Positions 34,457 to 43,481 of a stretch of DNA of 64,000 nucleotides are shown in pieces. Under the pieces are notes generated by a model. It did not search any database. It was not told the DNA's origin and saw only the letters and a list, made by a program, of their open reading frames with translations. Every line of letters begins with the position of its first letter. Within the stretch, counting starts at the first letter, position 1. Source of the stretch: Aerobium sp039839275. Lineage in GTDB: Bacteria > Pseudomonadota > Alphaproteobacteria > Rhizobiales > Rhizobiaceae. The position numbers were made by a program, and so were the translations under genes. The stretch covers positions 620,001 to 684,000 of the forward strand of contig NZ_JBDOQP010000001.1 in assembly GCF_039839275.1 (NCBI RefSeq), written 5' to 3'.

Positions 34457-35572
34457 ATGCTCGACTGGTCCGAACCGAAAGCCGCTCCGGCCAACCTCAT
34501 CCCCGCCGATGCCGAAACCGACGCCACGGGTCTCGGTGAGATCGAACGCGGTGCCGCGCGCGTGTCCGTGGATGACAAGCGGATGATCAACGCACGTGCG
34601 GACGTGAATCAATTGCTGCCGCTAAAGTATCGCTGGGCGTGGGAAAAATACCTTTCCGGCTGCAACAACCACTGGATGCCGACCGAGGTGTCGATGCAGG
34701 CCGACATCGCTCTGTGGAAGTCGAAGGATGGGCTGACGGAAGATGAGCGGCGCATGATCAAGCGCAATCTCGGCTTCTTCGCGGCCTCGGAATCGCTGGT
34801 GGCGAACAACATCGTCCTGGCGATCTACCGCCACCTGACCAACCCCGAATGCCGGCAGTACCTTCTGCGCCAGGCATTCGAGGAGGCGATCCACACGCAC
34901 ACATTCCAGTACATCGTCGAAAGCCTGTCGCTGGACGAGGGCGAACTCTTCAACATGTATCGCGAGGTGCCCTCGATCACCGACAAGGCGGCATGGGCGC
35001 TCAAGCACACGCAGAACCTCGACGATCCGGACTTCAGGACCGGCACACCGGAAACCGACACGGCCTTCCTGCGCGATCTCGTCGCCTTCTACGTCATCTT
35101 CGAAGGCATGTGGTTCTACACCGGCTTTGCACAGATCCTGTCGCTGGGACGCCGCAACAAGATGGTCGGCATCGCCGAGCAGTACCAGTACATCCTGCGC
35201 GACGAGTCCATCCACCTGAACTTCGGCATCGACGTGATCAACCAGATCAAGATCGAGAATCCGCATTTGTGGACGAAGGCGTTCCAGGACGAAGTGCGCG
35301 GCATGATCGCCAATGCGGCGGAACTGGAGGCGTCCTACGGCCGGGACACGATGCCGCGCGGTTTTCTCGGGCTGAATGCGGCGCTTTGCGAGCAGTACAT
35401 GCATTTCATCGCGAACCGCCGCTGTGCGCAGCTCGGTCTCACGCCGGTCTTCAAGGAAACCGAGAACCCGTTCCCGTGGATGTCGGAGGCAATGGATCTG
35501 AAGAAGGAGAAGAACTTCTTCGAGACGCGTGTCATTGAATACCAGAACGGCGGCGCGCTTTCCTGGGATTGA
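34457..35572 (+). CDS. nrdB: Ribonucleoside-diphosphate reductase, small subunit (class Ic-like R2)
   Basis: A 371-aa R2 subunit with the diiron-type carboxylate cluster: Glu112 (AASESLVANN), Glu143 and His146 (FEEAIHTHTFQYI), then FEGMWFY and RDESIHLNFG for the second half. The position of the radical Tyr (E. coli Tyr122, four after the His) is Phe150, and the first ligand is Glu, not Asp. This is the pattern of class Ic enzymes such as Chlamydia trachomatis R2, which use a Mn(IV)/Fe(III) cofactor and no Tyr radical. ATG 34457 follows AAAGGAAAA. It forms an operon with nrdA and shares its B12 control. Confidence 0.95.
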   Translation: MLDWSEPKAAPANLIPADAETDATGLGEIERGAARVSVDDKRMINARADVNQLLPLKYRWAWEKYLSGCNNHWMPTEVSMQADIALWKSKDGLTEDERRMIKRNLGFFAASESLVANNIVLAIYRHLTNPECRQYLLRQAFEEAIHTHTFQYIVESLSLDEGELFNMYREVPSITDKAAWALKHTQNLDDPDFRTGTPETDTAFLRDLVAFYVIFEGMWFYTGFAQILSLGRRNKMVGIAEQYQYILRDESIHLNFGIDVINQIKIENPHLWTKAFQDEVRGMIANAAELEASYGRDTMPRGFLGLNAALCEQYMHFIANRRCAQLGLTPVFKETENPFPWMSEAMDLKKEKNFFETRVIEYQNGGALSWD

Positions 35573-35682
35573 CCGCAGCGACCTCCGCCGGGAGCAAATG
35601 CGTCCGGCGGAGAATGGTCATCCGCTTGCAATGAAGCCGGCGCAGAGTGCCGCCGGCTGAAACCGCAAGGATCGGGACCGCC

Positions 35683-36309
35683 GTGAGCCAAACCCCTGGC
35701 AGGCTGCTGGACGCATGCGAAGCGCTTCTGTGCGAGGTGGACAGCGTCGACGAACTGACGGTTCGCCGGCTGGCGGCCCACGCGCACACGACACCATCTT
35801 CTGTCAGCTATCATTTCGGCTCGCAGGAGCAGTTGATCATCGCGACGGCGGAACGCGTCTACAAGCGTCTCAACGCCGAACGCCTGTCGCTGCTGAACGC
35901 GGCAGTGCAGAAGGCTTCGCCGAATCCACCTCGGCTCGAAGACATCATCGCCGCACTGATCGGACCCTCGGTGCGATGGAGCCTCGAGCCCAATTCCAAA
36001 TACCGCGTGCTTTCGCATTTCACCTCGATGGCGCAGCGCAGCCGCGAGCCAGATCTCTATCGCCCGGTGATCGAAGGCATCGAGCATCATCGCGTGTTCA
36101 TGCCTTATTTCAGGCTGCTGGCACCGTGGCTGAGCGAAGCCGAGATCGGCTGGCGGATGAGTTGCGCGCTGGGCATTCGTTCGCAGGTCACGCGCAGCCG
36201 CTCGCGCAACGAAGTCCTCACCGACCACACGATCGATTTCTCGGATGCGGGGCAGGTGATCGAACGCATTGTCGAAGTGGTCGTGCCGATGTTCCGCAGG
36301 CCGGGCTGA
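35683..36309 (+). CDS. TetR-like transcriptional regulator
   Basis: A 208-aa regulator with a TetR-type HTH at the N-terminus: VRRLAAHAHTTPSSVSYHFGSQEQLI. The YHFGS(Q/K)E segment is the family's third helix. The C-terminal helical domain includes an LEDIIAALIGPSVRW stretch, close to the 'CprB/TetR_C' type. I took GTG 35683, preceded by GGGAC; GTG 35647 would add 12 residues. It is 103 bp upstream of the metallophosphoesterase that starts the ABC operon, so it may control it. Its ligand is unknown. Confidence 0.8.
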   Translation: MSQTPGRLLDACEALLCEVDSVDELTVRRLAAHAHTTPSSVSYHFGSQEQLIIATAERVYKRLNAERLSLLNAAVQKASPNPPRLEDIIAALIGPSVRWSLEPNSKYRVLSHFTSMAQRSREPDLYRPVIEGIEHHRVFMPYFRLLAPWLSEAEIGWRMSCALGIRSQVTRSRSRNEVLTDHTIDFSDAGQVIERIVEVVVPMFRRPG

Positions 36310-36412
36310 GGCGCATCGTATCCGGCCGCCGATTCAAACAGCGTTCGAAGAGTGTCATGCGCGCGATATAGCGGACCGATAGGCCAGTCCCGTTCCAACA
36401 CGGAGACGAGAC

Positions 36413-37261
36413 ATGGCGCAGGAAGTTACCTTTGTTCATCTGACCGACCTGCACATCGGTGATCCCGCAAACGACGATCACCTGTTCAGCGACACACGCC
36501 AGACGCTGGAGGAAATCCTGCGTCTCGTCGCGACCATCGAGCCGAAGCCGAGCTTCATCGTCGCCAGTGGCGACCTCAGCAATCGCGGCGATGCCGAAAG
36601 CTACGTCGCGCTGCGCGACATGATGGATGCAACCGGGCTCCCGGTGATCTACGCGCTCGGCAACCACGACACGCGCGCAGGCTTCTACACCGGCATGCAT
36701 GGCCGCCAGGAGGACCTGGAGGCGCCGTATCACCATGACCGCGTCATCGACGGCGTGCACATCATCACGCTCGACTCGAGCACGCCGGGCTTCATCGGCG
36801 GCAGCATCGAGGAAGCGCAGTTCGCGTGGCTGGAGACGGTGCTGGACACCCATGCGGCGCTTCCGAAACTGGTGGTCTGCCACCATCCGCCGGCGCTGGG
36901 CGAGGGGCCGGACGTCACGCATTGGCGCCACGTCGTGCACGAGCATTCGGTGCGGCTTGGCGAGATGCTGCGCGGACGCAATGTGCTTGGCATTCTGAGC
37001 GGACATATCCATCACGACCGCGTCTCGATCTGGCATGGCATTCCCGTCATCGTCGGGACCGGCCAGCATGCGGCGACCGACATCCTGCGCACCGACGTGC
37101 TGCGCATGGTGCGCGGATCGACATTCGGCATCGGCACCATCCGTTCGAGCGGCTTGACGATGGCCTTCGTGCCGCTGCCGACCGATCGCGCCGAACTCAA
37201 CGTCTATCCGCTTTCGCTGATGCGCGAACGCGCTGCGCCGGTTCCGGTCGCGGCCGAATGA
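36413..37261 (+). CDS. Metallophosphoesterase (class III phosphodiesterase type)
   Basis: A 282-aa calcineurin-like phosphoesterase. All five metal motifs are present: DLHIGD (D-x-H), SGDLSNRGD (GD), GNHDTR (GNHD), VCHHPP (H) and GILSGHIHHD (GHxH). The best match is the GpdQ/CpdA group that hydrolyses glycerophosphodiesters or cyclic nucleotides. There is no signal peptide, so it acts in the cytosol. It opens a five-gene operon with an ABC importer and a Tyr-phosphatase-like protein; it could cleave an imported phosphodiester. ATG 36413 follows GGAGACGAG. Confidence 0.9.
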   Translation: MAQEVTFVHLTDLHIGDPANDDHLFSDTRQTLEEILRLVATIEPKPSFIVASGDLSNRGDAESYVALRDMMDATGLPVIYALGNHDTRAGFYTGMHGRQEDLEAPYHHDRVIDGVHIITLDSSTPGFIGGSIEEAQFAWLETVLDTHAALPKLVVCHHPPALGEGPDVTHWRHVVHEHSVRLGEMLRGRNVLGILSGHIHHDRVSIWHGIPVIVGTGQHAATDILRTDVLRMVRGSTFGIGTIRSSGLTMAFVPLPTDRAELNVYPLSLMRERAAPVPVAAE

Positions 37262-37290
37262 TCCTCCCCGTCATGAAAGGACATATTCCG

Positions 37291-38592
37291 ATGATACGCA
37301 GGCACTTCCTGACGCTGGCGCTTGGCGCGAGCATTCTCGCCGGAGCAGGCGCCGGCACGGCAACCGCCCAGATGGCCGACAGCGTCACCGAGCCGGTGAC
37401 GATCTCCTTCTACAACTACAATCTCGCGTCTGCCGGTCTCGGCCGCGAGGCGACGCTCGAACTCATCGCGGCTTTCGAGAAGGCCAATCCGATGATCAAG
37501 ATCGAGCCGGTCGGCGTGCCGTCGAACGAGGTGCTCAGCCGTGTCCAGGCGGACATGATCGCAGGCCTCGAGGTCGACGTCGCGCAGCTCGTCTTCCGCG
37601 ACCTGATCTATGCCGCCGAGCAGCTTGGCGCGCAGCCTCTGGAAGATGTCGTCGGCGACGAACTGTCCGCGCACGCGGCAGGCTTTGTGCCCAACGGACT
37701 GGCGCTGGGCGAGGTGAACGACAAGACCTACGGGCTCGCCTATGTCTTCTCGACGCCGGTGATGTTCATCAACCGCGATCTCTTCCGTGAGGCCGGCCTC
37801 GACCCAGACCAGCCGCCGCGCACCTGGGACGACGTCAAGCAGGCCGGCATCGCCATCGCCGAGAAGACCGGCAAGCACGGCTTCTTCCCGGGCGCCTACG
37901 GTCCAATCGACGGCACATTCGTCTACCAGTCGATCGTCATGTCGAATGGCGGCAAGGTGCGCGAGGGCAACACGCTCACCTTCGCCGACGAGAACCAGGC
38001 GGATGCCGTGGCGATGCTGCGCGACCTGATGGATTCCGGTGCGCATGCACGCATCGACGTCGCATCGCACATGGATACGTTCCAGTCCGGCAATCTCGGC
38101 ATGTTCCTGTTCACGTCGGCGGTCCTGAGCCGGTTCGAGGAGGCGGCAGAGGGAAATTTCGAACTCGGGCTCGCGCCGATGCCGTCATTCGGCGAAAAGC
38201 CGACCGCACCGACCAATTCCGGTTCGGCCGTGTTCATGTTCTCGCAGGACCCGGTGAAGCAACGTGCGGCCTGGGAGCTGATGAAGTTCCTCACCTCCAA
38301 CGAGGCCTACACCACCATCACCTCCAAGATCGGGTATCTTCCCCTGCGCCCGGCGACACTGACGGACGATCGGTACCTGAAGGGCTGGCTCGCGGAGAAC
38401 CCGAAGTTTCAGGCCAACATCGAGCAGCTCGACCGCCTGACACCGAACGTCGCGTTTCCCGGTCCGAATTATCGTCAGGTCGAGAACATGATGAAGGAAG
38501 CGATGACCGAGGCCGTGTTCGGCGATGGTGATCCACGCGAGGTGTTGCGCACGGCACAGGAAACGGCGCAGCCGCTGATGCCGTCCAACTAA
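37291..38592 (+). CDS. ABC transporter substrate-binding protein, sugar type
   Basis: A 433-aa periplasmic binding protein of family 1 (MalE/UgpB). A signal peptide (residues ~1-29, RRHFLTLALGASILAGAGAG, cleaved after ATAQ) starts the protein. The mature part has ISFYNYNLASAGLGREATLELIAAFEKANP, a hinge near FINRDLFREAGLDPDQPPRTWDD, and NSGSAVFMFSQDPVKQRAAWELMKFL near the end, read in parts. The ligand is likely a sugar, polyol or glycerophosphate. ATG 37291 follows AAGGA. A hairpin lies just after it, before the permeases. Confidence 0.92.
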   Translation: MIRRHFLTLALGASILAGAGAGTATAQMADSVTEPVTISFYNYNLASAGLGREATLELIAAFEKANPMIKIEPVGVPSNEVLSRVQADMIAGLEVDVAQLVFRDLIYAAEQLGAQPLEDVVGDELSAHAAGFVPNGLALGEVNDKTYGLAYVFSTPVMFINRDLFREAGLDPDQPPRTWDDVKQAGIAIAEKTGKHGFFPGAYGPIDGTFVYQSIVMSNGGKVREGNTLTFADENQADAVAMLRDLMDSGAHARIDVASHMDTFQSGNLGMFLFTSAVLSRFEEAAEGNFELGLAPMPSFGEKPTAPTNSGSAVFMFSQDPVKQRAAWELMKFLTSNEAYTTITSKIGYLPLRPATLTDDRYLKGWLAENPKFQANIEQLDRLTPNVAFPGPNYRQVENMMKEAMTEAVFGDGDPREVLRTAQETAQPLMPSN

Positions 38593-38603
38593 GTTTGCAT
38601 CCC

Positions 38604-38628
38604 GTGCCGGGGCCGAGCGCCCCGGCAC
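38604..38628 (+). promoter_or_regulatory. Intra-operon hairpin after the binding-protein gene
   Basis: A perfect 9-bp GC-rich stem (38604-38612 GTGCCGGGG, 38620-38628 CCCCGGCAC) around a 7-nt loop, with no T tract. Such hairpins protect the upstream mRNA from 3' exonucleases and let more binding protein be made than permease. Confidence 0.7.
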
Positions 38629-38645
38629 CAACCACCAAGACCAAG

Positions 38646-39581
38646 ATGACCGAAACCGCCATTTCCGCTCGCCCGGCGACGGCCCCCGCGATGCCGCGTC
38701 TGCGGCTGCGGGCCGCCGAGCCCTGGTTATACCTCGCACCGGCGCTCGCCGTGGTTGCCGTGTGGACCTACGTGCCGCTGTTGCAGGCATTCGAATTGTC
38801 CTTCTACCAGTGGAACATGTTGCCGCGATCCCAACCGCAATTCGTCGGCTTGGGGAATTATGTGAATTTGCTCACACTGCCCGACATGCAGCGAGCGGTG
38901 GTCAATACAATTCTCTATACGGCCGGGCTGCTTCCTCTATCGGTGGGCATTCCGCTGGTGGTCGCACTGATGACGGCGGGACTGAGCGGGCCGCTGCGCA
39001 ATCTCTATCGGGCGTTGATCTTCGTGCCGATGATCGTCGCGCCGATTGTTGCGGCAATCGTCTGGCGCTGGCTGCTCAACGAGGATCATGGCCTCGTCAA
39101 TCACTGGATAGAGGCGATGGGTTTCGAAGCGGTGGGATTCCTGCGCGACCCGCAATTTGCGTTGTGGACGCTGGTCTGGATCACCGGGTGGAAGCTGATC
39201 GGCTTCTCGACGCTTCTGTTCGCGGCAGCCGACGCGGGCATCAATCCGAGCTATGTCGAGGCGGCACGCATGGATGGTGCCACCAACTGGCAGATCGTGC
39301 GCGATATCAGGCTGCCGCTGCTGTCTCCGACGATTTTGCTGCTGACGATGATGACGATCCTGTTCGGCGCGCAATGGAGCTTCGTCTACATCAACGCGCT
39401 GACCGGGGGCGGCCCGCTGGGCTCGACCACGAACGTCTATTTCGTGATGTGGGAATACGGCTTCAAGACGATGGCCGCGGGCTGGAGCACGGCCGCGGGA
39501 ATGCTCGTCTTCGCGGTCTTCGGCCTCATCGCTCTGGCGTGCCTCGGGATCATGAAGAGGATGGCGTTCTATGACGAATAG
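38646..39581 (+). CDS. ABC transporter permease (MalF/UgpA type)
   Basis: A 311-aa inner-membrane permease with six predicted spans, after a ~35-residue cytosolic lead. The first span is LYLAPALAVVAVWTYVPLL. The EAA loop, which contacts the ATPase, is visible as YVEAARMDGATNWQIVRDIRLPLLSPT. It is the first of the two permeases. ATG 38646 has no good ribosome site, so translation may depend on the upstream gene or start at TTG 38595. It overlaps the next permease gene by 11 bp. Confidence 0.92.
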   Translation: MTETAISARPATAPAMPRLRLRAAEPWLYLAPALAVVAVWTYVPLLQAFELSFYQWNMLPRSQPQFVGLGNYVNLLTLPDMQRAVVNTILYTAGLLPLSVGIPLVVALMTAGLSGPLRNLYRALIFVPMIVAPIVAAIVWRWLLNEDHGLVNHWIEAMGFEAVGFLRDPQFALWTLVWITGWKLIGFSTLLFAAADAGINPSYVEAARMDGATNWQIVRDIRLPLLSPTILLLTMMTILFGAQWSFVYINALTGGGPLGSTTNVYFVMWEYGFKTMAAGWSTAAGMLVFAVFGLIALACLGIMKRMAFYDE

Positions 39582-40389
39582 CTCGCAGGCGCGTAAAGCG
39601 GGCGCCCATGCGGTGATGATCGTGCTTTCCGCGCTGGCCATCTTCCCGGTCTACTGGATGGTGCAGACGTCGTTCCGGCCCAGCAACGAGGTGTTCTCCA
39701 CGCTGCTGTTTCCTACCGCCCCGACGCTCGACAATTATCGCGCGGTGATGGACGCCATGCCGATCCTGCGCATTCTGGGAAACACCTTCGTGATGGCCGC
39801 GGCGACGACGCTGGCGCAGGTGCTCACGGGGTTGCTCGCCGCCTGGGCCCTGGTGCGGTGGCGTTTTCCCGGTGGCCGGATCGCGCATTCCCTGATCGCG
39901 CTGTCATGGCTGGTGCCGTTCCAGGTGGTGATGATTCCCAACTATGTTCTGGCCACTCGGCTGGGGCTGCTCGACACGCTGGCCGGGCTGGTCATTCCCA
40001 ACGCGGCCGCGGCGTTCGCGGTTCTGGTGCTCTACAATGCCATGCGCGGCTTTCCGCGCGAGGTTGTGGAAGCAGCGCGGATGGATGGCGCAGGCAGCTT
40101 CAGGACCCTAGTCGAAGTCGTGGTGCCGAACCTGCGCGCACCGCTCGCCTCCATCTCCATCCTCTGCTTCATCTCGGCATGGAACGAGTATTTCTGGCCG
40201 CTGCTGCTGATCCGAAAGATGGACAATGCCGTGGTCCAGATCGGGCTGCAGTTCTTCATGACGCAGGAAGGCAACGACTGGGGCCTCCTCATGGCCGCCG
40301 CCACGCTGGCGTCTCTGCCTATCCTCGCGCTCTACCTTGTCCTGCAGAGGCAGGTCGTCGAATCCTTCATGAAATCGGGTATCCGCTGA
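39571..40389 (+). CDS. ABC transporter permease (MalG/UgpE type)
   Basis: A 272-aa permease with six spans. The EAA loop reads EVVEAARMDGAGSFRTLVEVVVPNLRAPLASISIL, read in parts, and SAWNEYFWPLLLI is the typical MalG segment after it. It pairs with the upstream permease to form the transmembrane channel. No ATPase gene is in this operon, so a shared ATPase encoded elsewhere must power it. The stop overlaps the next start (TGATG). Confidence 0.92.
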   Translation: MTNSSQARKAGAHAVMIVLSALAIFPVYWMVQTSFRPSNEVFSTLLFPTAPTLDNYRAVMDAMPILRILGNTFVMAAATTLAQVLTGLLAAWALVRWRFPGGRIAHSLIALSWLVPFQVVMIPNYVLATRLGLLDTLAGLVIPNAAAAFAVLVLYNAMRGFPREVVEAARMDGAGSFRTLVEVVVPNLRAPLASISILCFISAWNEYFWPLLLIRKMDNAVVQIGLQFFMTQEGNDWGLLMAAATLASLPILALYLVLQRQVVESFMKSGIR

Positions 40390-41153
40390 TGTCTTCCAGT
40401 TTCGAACGCCACATCCGCCTGACGGGCGCCTTCAACGTCCGCGACCTCGGCGGGTACCCGGTGGCCGGTGGCGGCACCACGCGCTGGCGGTCGATGCTGC
40501 GCGCCGACGGCCTGCACGGCCTCGACGAGAATGACGTCGAGCGCCTGCTGGAGCTCGGCCTGCGCACCGTCGTCGACCTGAGAAGCAATGCCGAACTTGC
40601 CAACCAGCCCAGCCCGTTCGCAGCCCATGCTGTGGTGGCGTACCGTCATGTGCCGCTTTTCGAGGCGCTCGCGCCGGTGGATATGCTGACGACGGGGGCC
40701 GGCACGTTCGAACTCGCCGAACGCTATGCCGATGCTGCGGATCGCTGCCGCCCGGCGCTCGTCAAGGTCATCGAAGAGATCGACGACGCGCCGCAGGACG
40801 GCATCGTGCTGTTCAACTGCAGCGCCGGCAAAGATCGCACCGGGCTGGTTGCGGCGATGCTCCTCTCGCTGGCGGGCGTCCACGGGGATGAGATCGCCGC
40901 CGACTATGCGCTGACGGGCAGCATCGCGGCGCCGCTGCTCGAACGTCTCAAGGGGCAGGCGCTCAAGCGCGGCCTCGACGAGGCGATCGCGACGCGGTTG
41001 CTCGCATGCCAACCGGCGACGATGCATTCGCTTCTGCGCCATGTCGATGGCCGCTATGGCGGGTTCTCGGCCTATCTGGCGGATGGCGGCGTGGAGAGAC
41101 GGCGCATCGACCGCATCGGCGCCCGTCTACGGGACGCCGTCGCTGCGGAATGA
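40389..41153 (+). CDS. Tyrosine-protein-phosphatase-like protein (Tyr_phosphatase_3)
   Basis: A 254-aa phosphatase of the cysteine class. The P-loop is FNCSAGKDRTG (Cys-x5-Arg), and the N-terminal NVRDLGGYPVAGGG is the family signature of bacterial Tyr phosphatases such as MptpB and the LipA group, some of which act on phosphoinositides. No signal peptide is seen. Its overlap with the permease gene shows that it belongs to the uptake operon. Together with the metallophosphoesterase it hints at import and stepwise dephosphorylation of an organic phosphate. Confidence 0.88.
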   Translation: MSSSFERHIRLTGAFNVRDLGGYPVAGGGTTRWRSMLRADGLHGLDENDVERLLELGLRTVVDLRSNAELANQPSPFAAHAVVAYRHVPLFEALAPVDMLTTGAGTFELAERYADAADRCRPALVKVIEEIDDAPQDGIVLFNCSAGKDRTGLVAAMLLSLAGVHGDEIAADYALTGSIAAPLLERLKGQALKRGLDEAIATRLLACQPATMHSLLRHVDGRYGGFSAYLADGGVERRRIDRIGARLRDAVAAE

Positions 41154-41168
41154 TGGGACCCGGGCCCG

Positions 41169-41573
41169 TCAATCCTGCGGCTTGTCGCCGGCAGCAGCGC
41201 AGACAATGATCATCTCGACCTTGAGGGCCGGGTTGGCGAGCCGGGCCTCGAAGCAGGCGCGGGCAGGGGGTTCGACGCCGACGAGCCAACCGTCCCAGAC
41301 TTCGTTGACCGCCGCGTAGTCGGCCATGTCGGCAAGAATGATCGCGACGAAGGCGAGCTTGCCCTTGTCGCTGCCGATCTTGCCGAGGCGAATGTCGGCC
41401 TTGGCGAGAAGTTGGCGCGCCTGTTCGGCTGCCGGCAGGTTGCCGTCATAGGGCGCTTCGGGGGTCACGGCAAAATAGCCGGTGCCGTTGAGGATCGTCG
41501 CAATGCTGGCGCGGCTGCCGACGCCGAGACGCTGGATGAGACCTTCGGTCAAATCTGGATTGATCGCGGCCAT
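41169..41573 (-). CDS. RidA family protein
   Basis: A 134-aa YjgF/YER057c/UK114 protein. It has the trimer fold pattern: LNGTGYFAVTPE, QARQLLAKADIRLGKIGSDKGKLAFVAIILAD, and PPARACFEARLANPALKVEMIIVCAA, read in parts. RidA removes reactive enamine/imine products of PLP enzymes; the conserved Arg (PPARAC) is present. It is the last gene of the minus-strand operon with the Pot-type importer and dipeptidase, 3 bp after the ATPase gene. Confidence 0.9.
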   Translation of the reverse strand: MAAINPDLTEGLIQRLGVGSRASIATILNGTGYFAVTPEAPYDGNLPAAEQARQLLAKADIRLGKIGSDKGKLAFVAIILADMADYAAVNEVWDGWLVGVEPPARACFEARLANPALKVEMIIVCAAAGDKPQD

Positions 41574-41576
41574 TGA

Positions 41577-42653
41577 TCAGGCTCCCTTGCCTTCGGGAAT
41601 GACGAAGACGGCCTCGGATGGCCAGCTAATCGTACAATCCTCGTTTTCCCTGATGACCACGACATCGCGGCCAAGCACGCGAACGCGCATCTGCTGGTCG
41701 CCGACATTGCCGATGACCAGCGCGTTGTCGCCGTAGTTGACGATGGTGTCGACATGCATCGACACGTTCTTGCGACCGTCGATCGGCTGGCGCGAGAGCT
41801 TGATATGTTCCGGGCGGATCAGCAGGCTGACGGGGCGGCCGGCATCCAGGGGCGCGGCCGGCTGATAGTCGCAATCGCCCAGCGCCTGCGTGCGCGCGAC
41901 GCCTTTTGTTCCATCGACGATCGTCGCCGGGACGAGGTTGCTCTCGCCGACGAAGTTGGCGACGAAGCGGGTCTGCGGCTTGTGATAGATGTCGAGCGGG
42001 GTGGCCGCCTGCTGGATCTCGCCCTTCTCGAAAACGACGATGCGGTCGGACATCGACATCGCTTCCGACTGGTCGTGGGTGACGAATATGGTGGTGACGC
42101 CCAGTGAGCGCTGGATGCGCTTGATCTCGATCTGCATCTGTTCGCGAAGATTCTTGTCGAGCGCGCCGAGCGGTTCGTCGAGCAGCAGCAGCGAGGGCTC
42201 GAAAACAAGTGCGCGCGCCAGGGCCACGCGCTGCTGCTGGCCGCCGGACAGTTCCTTGGGATAGCGATGCGAGAAGCCCTTCAACCCAACGAGCCCGAGC
42301 ATCTCTTCGGCCTTCTTCAGGCCCTCGGTGCGGCCAACGCCGCGCATTTGAAGCGGGAAGTAGACGTTGTCGGCAGCCGTCTTGTGCGGGAACAGCGCGT
42401 AGTTCTGGAAGACGATGCCGATGTTGCGCTCATGGGGCGCCAGGGCGGAAATCGAGCGGCCTTCGATCATCACGTCACCGCGCGTGGCCTTCTCGAAGCC
42501 GGCGATGATCATCAGCGTCGTCGTCTTGCCTGAGCCGCTGGGGCCGAGGAAGGTGACGAACTCGCCCTTCTCGACCGAGAGATTGACGCCGTCCAGCGCG
42601 GTGAAGTCGCCGAAAGTCTTGTTGACGTCGGTCAGTTCGAGATAGCTCGTCAT
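41577..42653 (-). CDS. ABC transporter ATP-binding protein (PotA type)
   Basis: A 358-aa ATPase. Walker A is LGPSGSGKTTT, the Q loop is VFQNYALFPH, the signature is LSGGQQQRVALARAL, Walker B is LLLLDEPLGALD, and the switch His is in FVTHDQ. The C-terminal ~120 residues form a TOBE/OB regulatory domain (VSLLIRPEHIKLS). This is the layout of polyamine/iron/thiamine-type importers. It energises the two permeases encoded upstream in the same operon. Start 42653 (MTSYLELTD) is the conserved one. Confidence 0.95.
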   Translation of the reverse strand: MTSYLELTDVNKTFGDFTALDGVNLSVEKGEFVTFLGPSGSGKTTTLMIIAGFEKATRGDVMIEGRSISALAPHERNIGIVFQNYALFPHKTAADNVYFPLQMRGVGRTEGLKKAEEMLGLVGLKGFSHRYPKELSGGQQQRVALARALVFEPSLLLLDEPLGALDKNLREQMQIEIKRIQRSLGVTTIFVTHDQSEAMSMSDRIVVFEKGEIQQAATPLDIYHKPQTRFVANFVGESNLVPATIVDGTKGVARTQALGDCDYQPAAPLDAGRPVSLLIRPEHIKLSRQPIDGRKNVSMHVDTIVNYGDNALVIGNVGDQQMRVRVLGRDVVVIRENEDCTISWPSEAVFVIPEGKGA

Positions 42654-42680
42654 AGCGTGTTCCAAGGGTTCTCGCCGTGG

Positions 42681-43481
42681 TCAGCGCCGCGCTAGAGCGG
42701 CACGTCGGCGCTCTTGCAGGGCGTTCCAGGCGAAGGGTGTCAGCAGGGCGACCAGGACGACCACGAAGAGGAGCGTCGAGATCACGGCGATCACGGGGTC
42801 GGCTTCTTGGCGAATGCTGTCGAACATCCGCCGCGGCAGCGTTTCGGCGTCACGGCCGGAGATGAAGATTGCCAGAACCGTTTCATCGAAAGACTGGATG
42901 AACGCGAACAGCGCACTGATGATGATGCCGGGCCGCAGGATCGGCAGGGTCACGTGCCGGAACGTACGGATCGGGCTGGCACCGAGGCTTTGGGCGGCCC
43001 GCTCCAGGGTGCGGTCGAAGCCCTTGAGGTTGGCCGACAGCACGAGGAAGGCGATCGGCACCGACAGGCAGGTATGGGCCACGACAACACCGAGATGGGT
43101 GTGGACGAAGCCGAGATTGCCCAGGAAGGAATAGTAGCCGATGGCCATGACGATGTGCGGCACAGCCAGCGGCATCAGCATCATCAGGTCGGCGATGTTC
43201 TTGCCTGCAAAGCGGTAGCGCACCAGCGCGAAGGTCGCCGGCACGACCAGCAGCATGGTCAGCACCATGGTAGCCATCGCGATGATGATGCTGTTCCATG
43301 TCGGCTGCAGCCAGCGCATGTCGCTGAAATAGGCGCGGTAATAGCCGAGCCAGTAGCCGGTTGGCGGGAACTGGAGCGAGTTGGCGTCGGAGAACGACAT
43401 CGGCACGACGACTACCAAAGGTGCCGCGACGAAAATGATGATGACGACGCCGGCAATGCGCATGAAGCGGTCCATGGTCAT
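42681..43481 (-). CDS. ABC transporter permease (PotC type)
   Basis: A 266-aa permease with six spans. The first is IAGVVIIIFVAAPLVVVVPMSF. The EAA loop reads LERAAQSLGASPIRTFRHVTLPILRPG, read in parts, and FAFIQSFDETVLAIFIS follows. ATG 43481 overlaps the stop of the upstream permease in ATGA; a longer frame from TTG 43487 adds two residues. It forms the channel with the PotB-type permease. Confidence 0.92.
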   Translation of the reverse strand: MTMDRFMRIAGVVIIIFVAAPLVVVVPMSFSDANSLQFPPTGYWLGYYRAYFSDMRWLQPTWNSIIIAMATMVLTMLLVVPATFALVRYRFAGKNIADLMMLMPLAVPHIVMAIGYYSFLGNLGFVHTHLGVVVAHTCLSVPIAFLVLSANLKGFDRTLERAAQSLGASPIRTFRHVTLPILRPGIIISALFAFIQSFDETVLAIFISGRDAETLPRRMFDSIRQEADPVIAVISTLLFVVVLVALLTPFAWNALQERRRAALARR

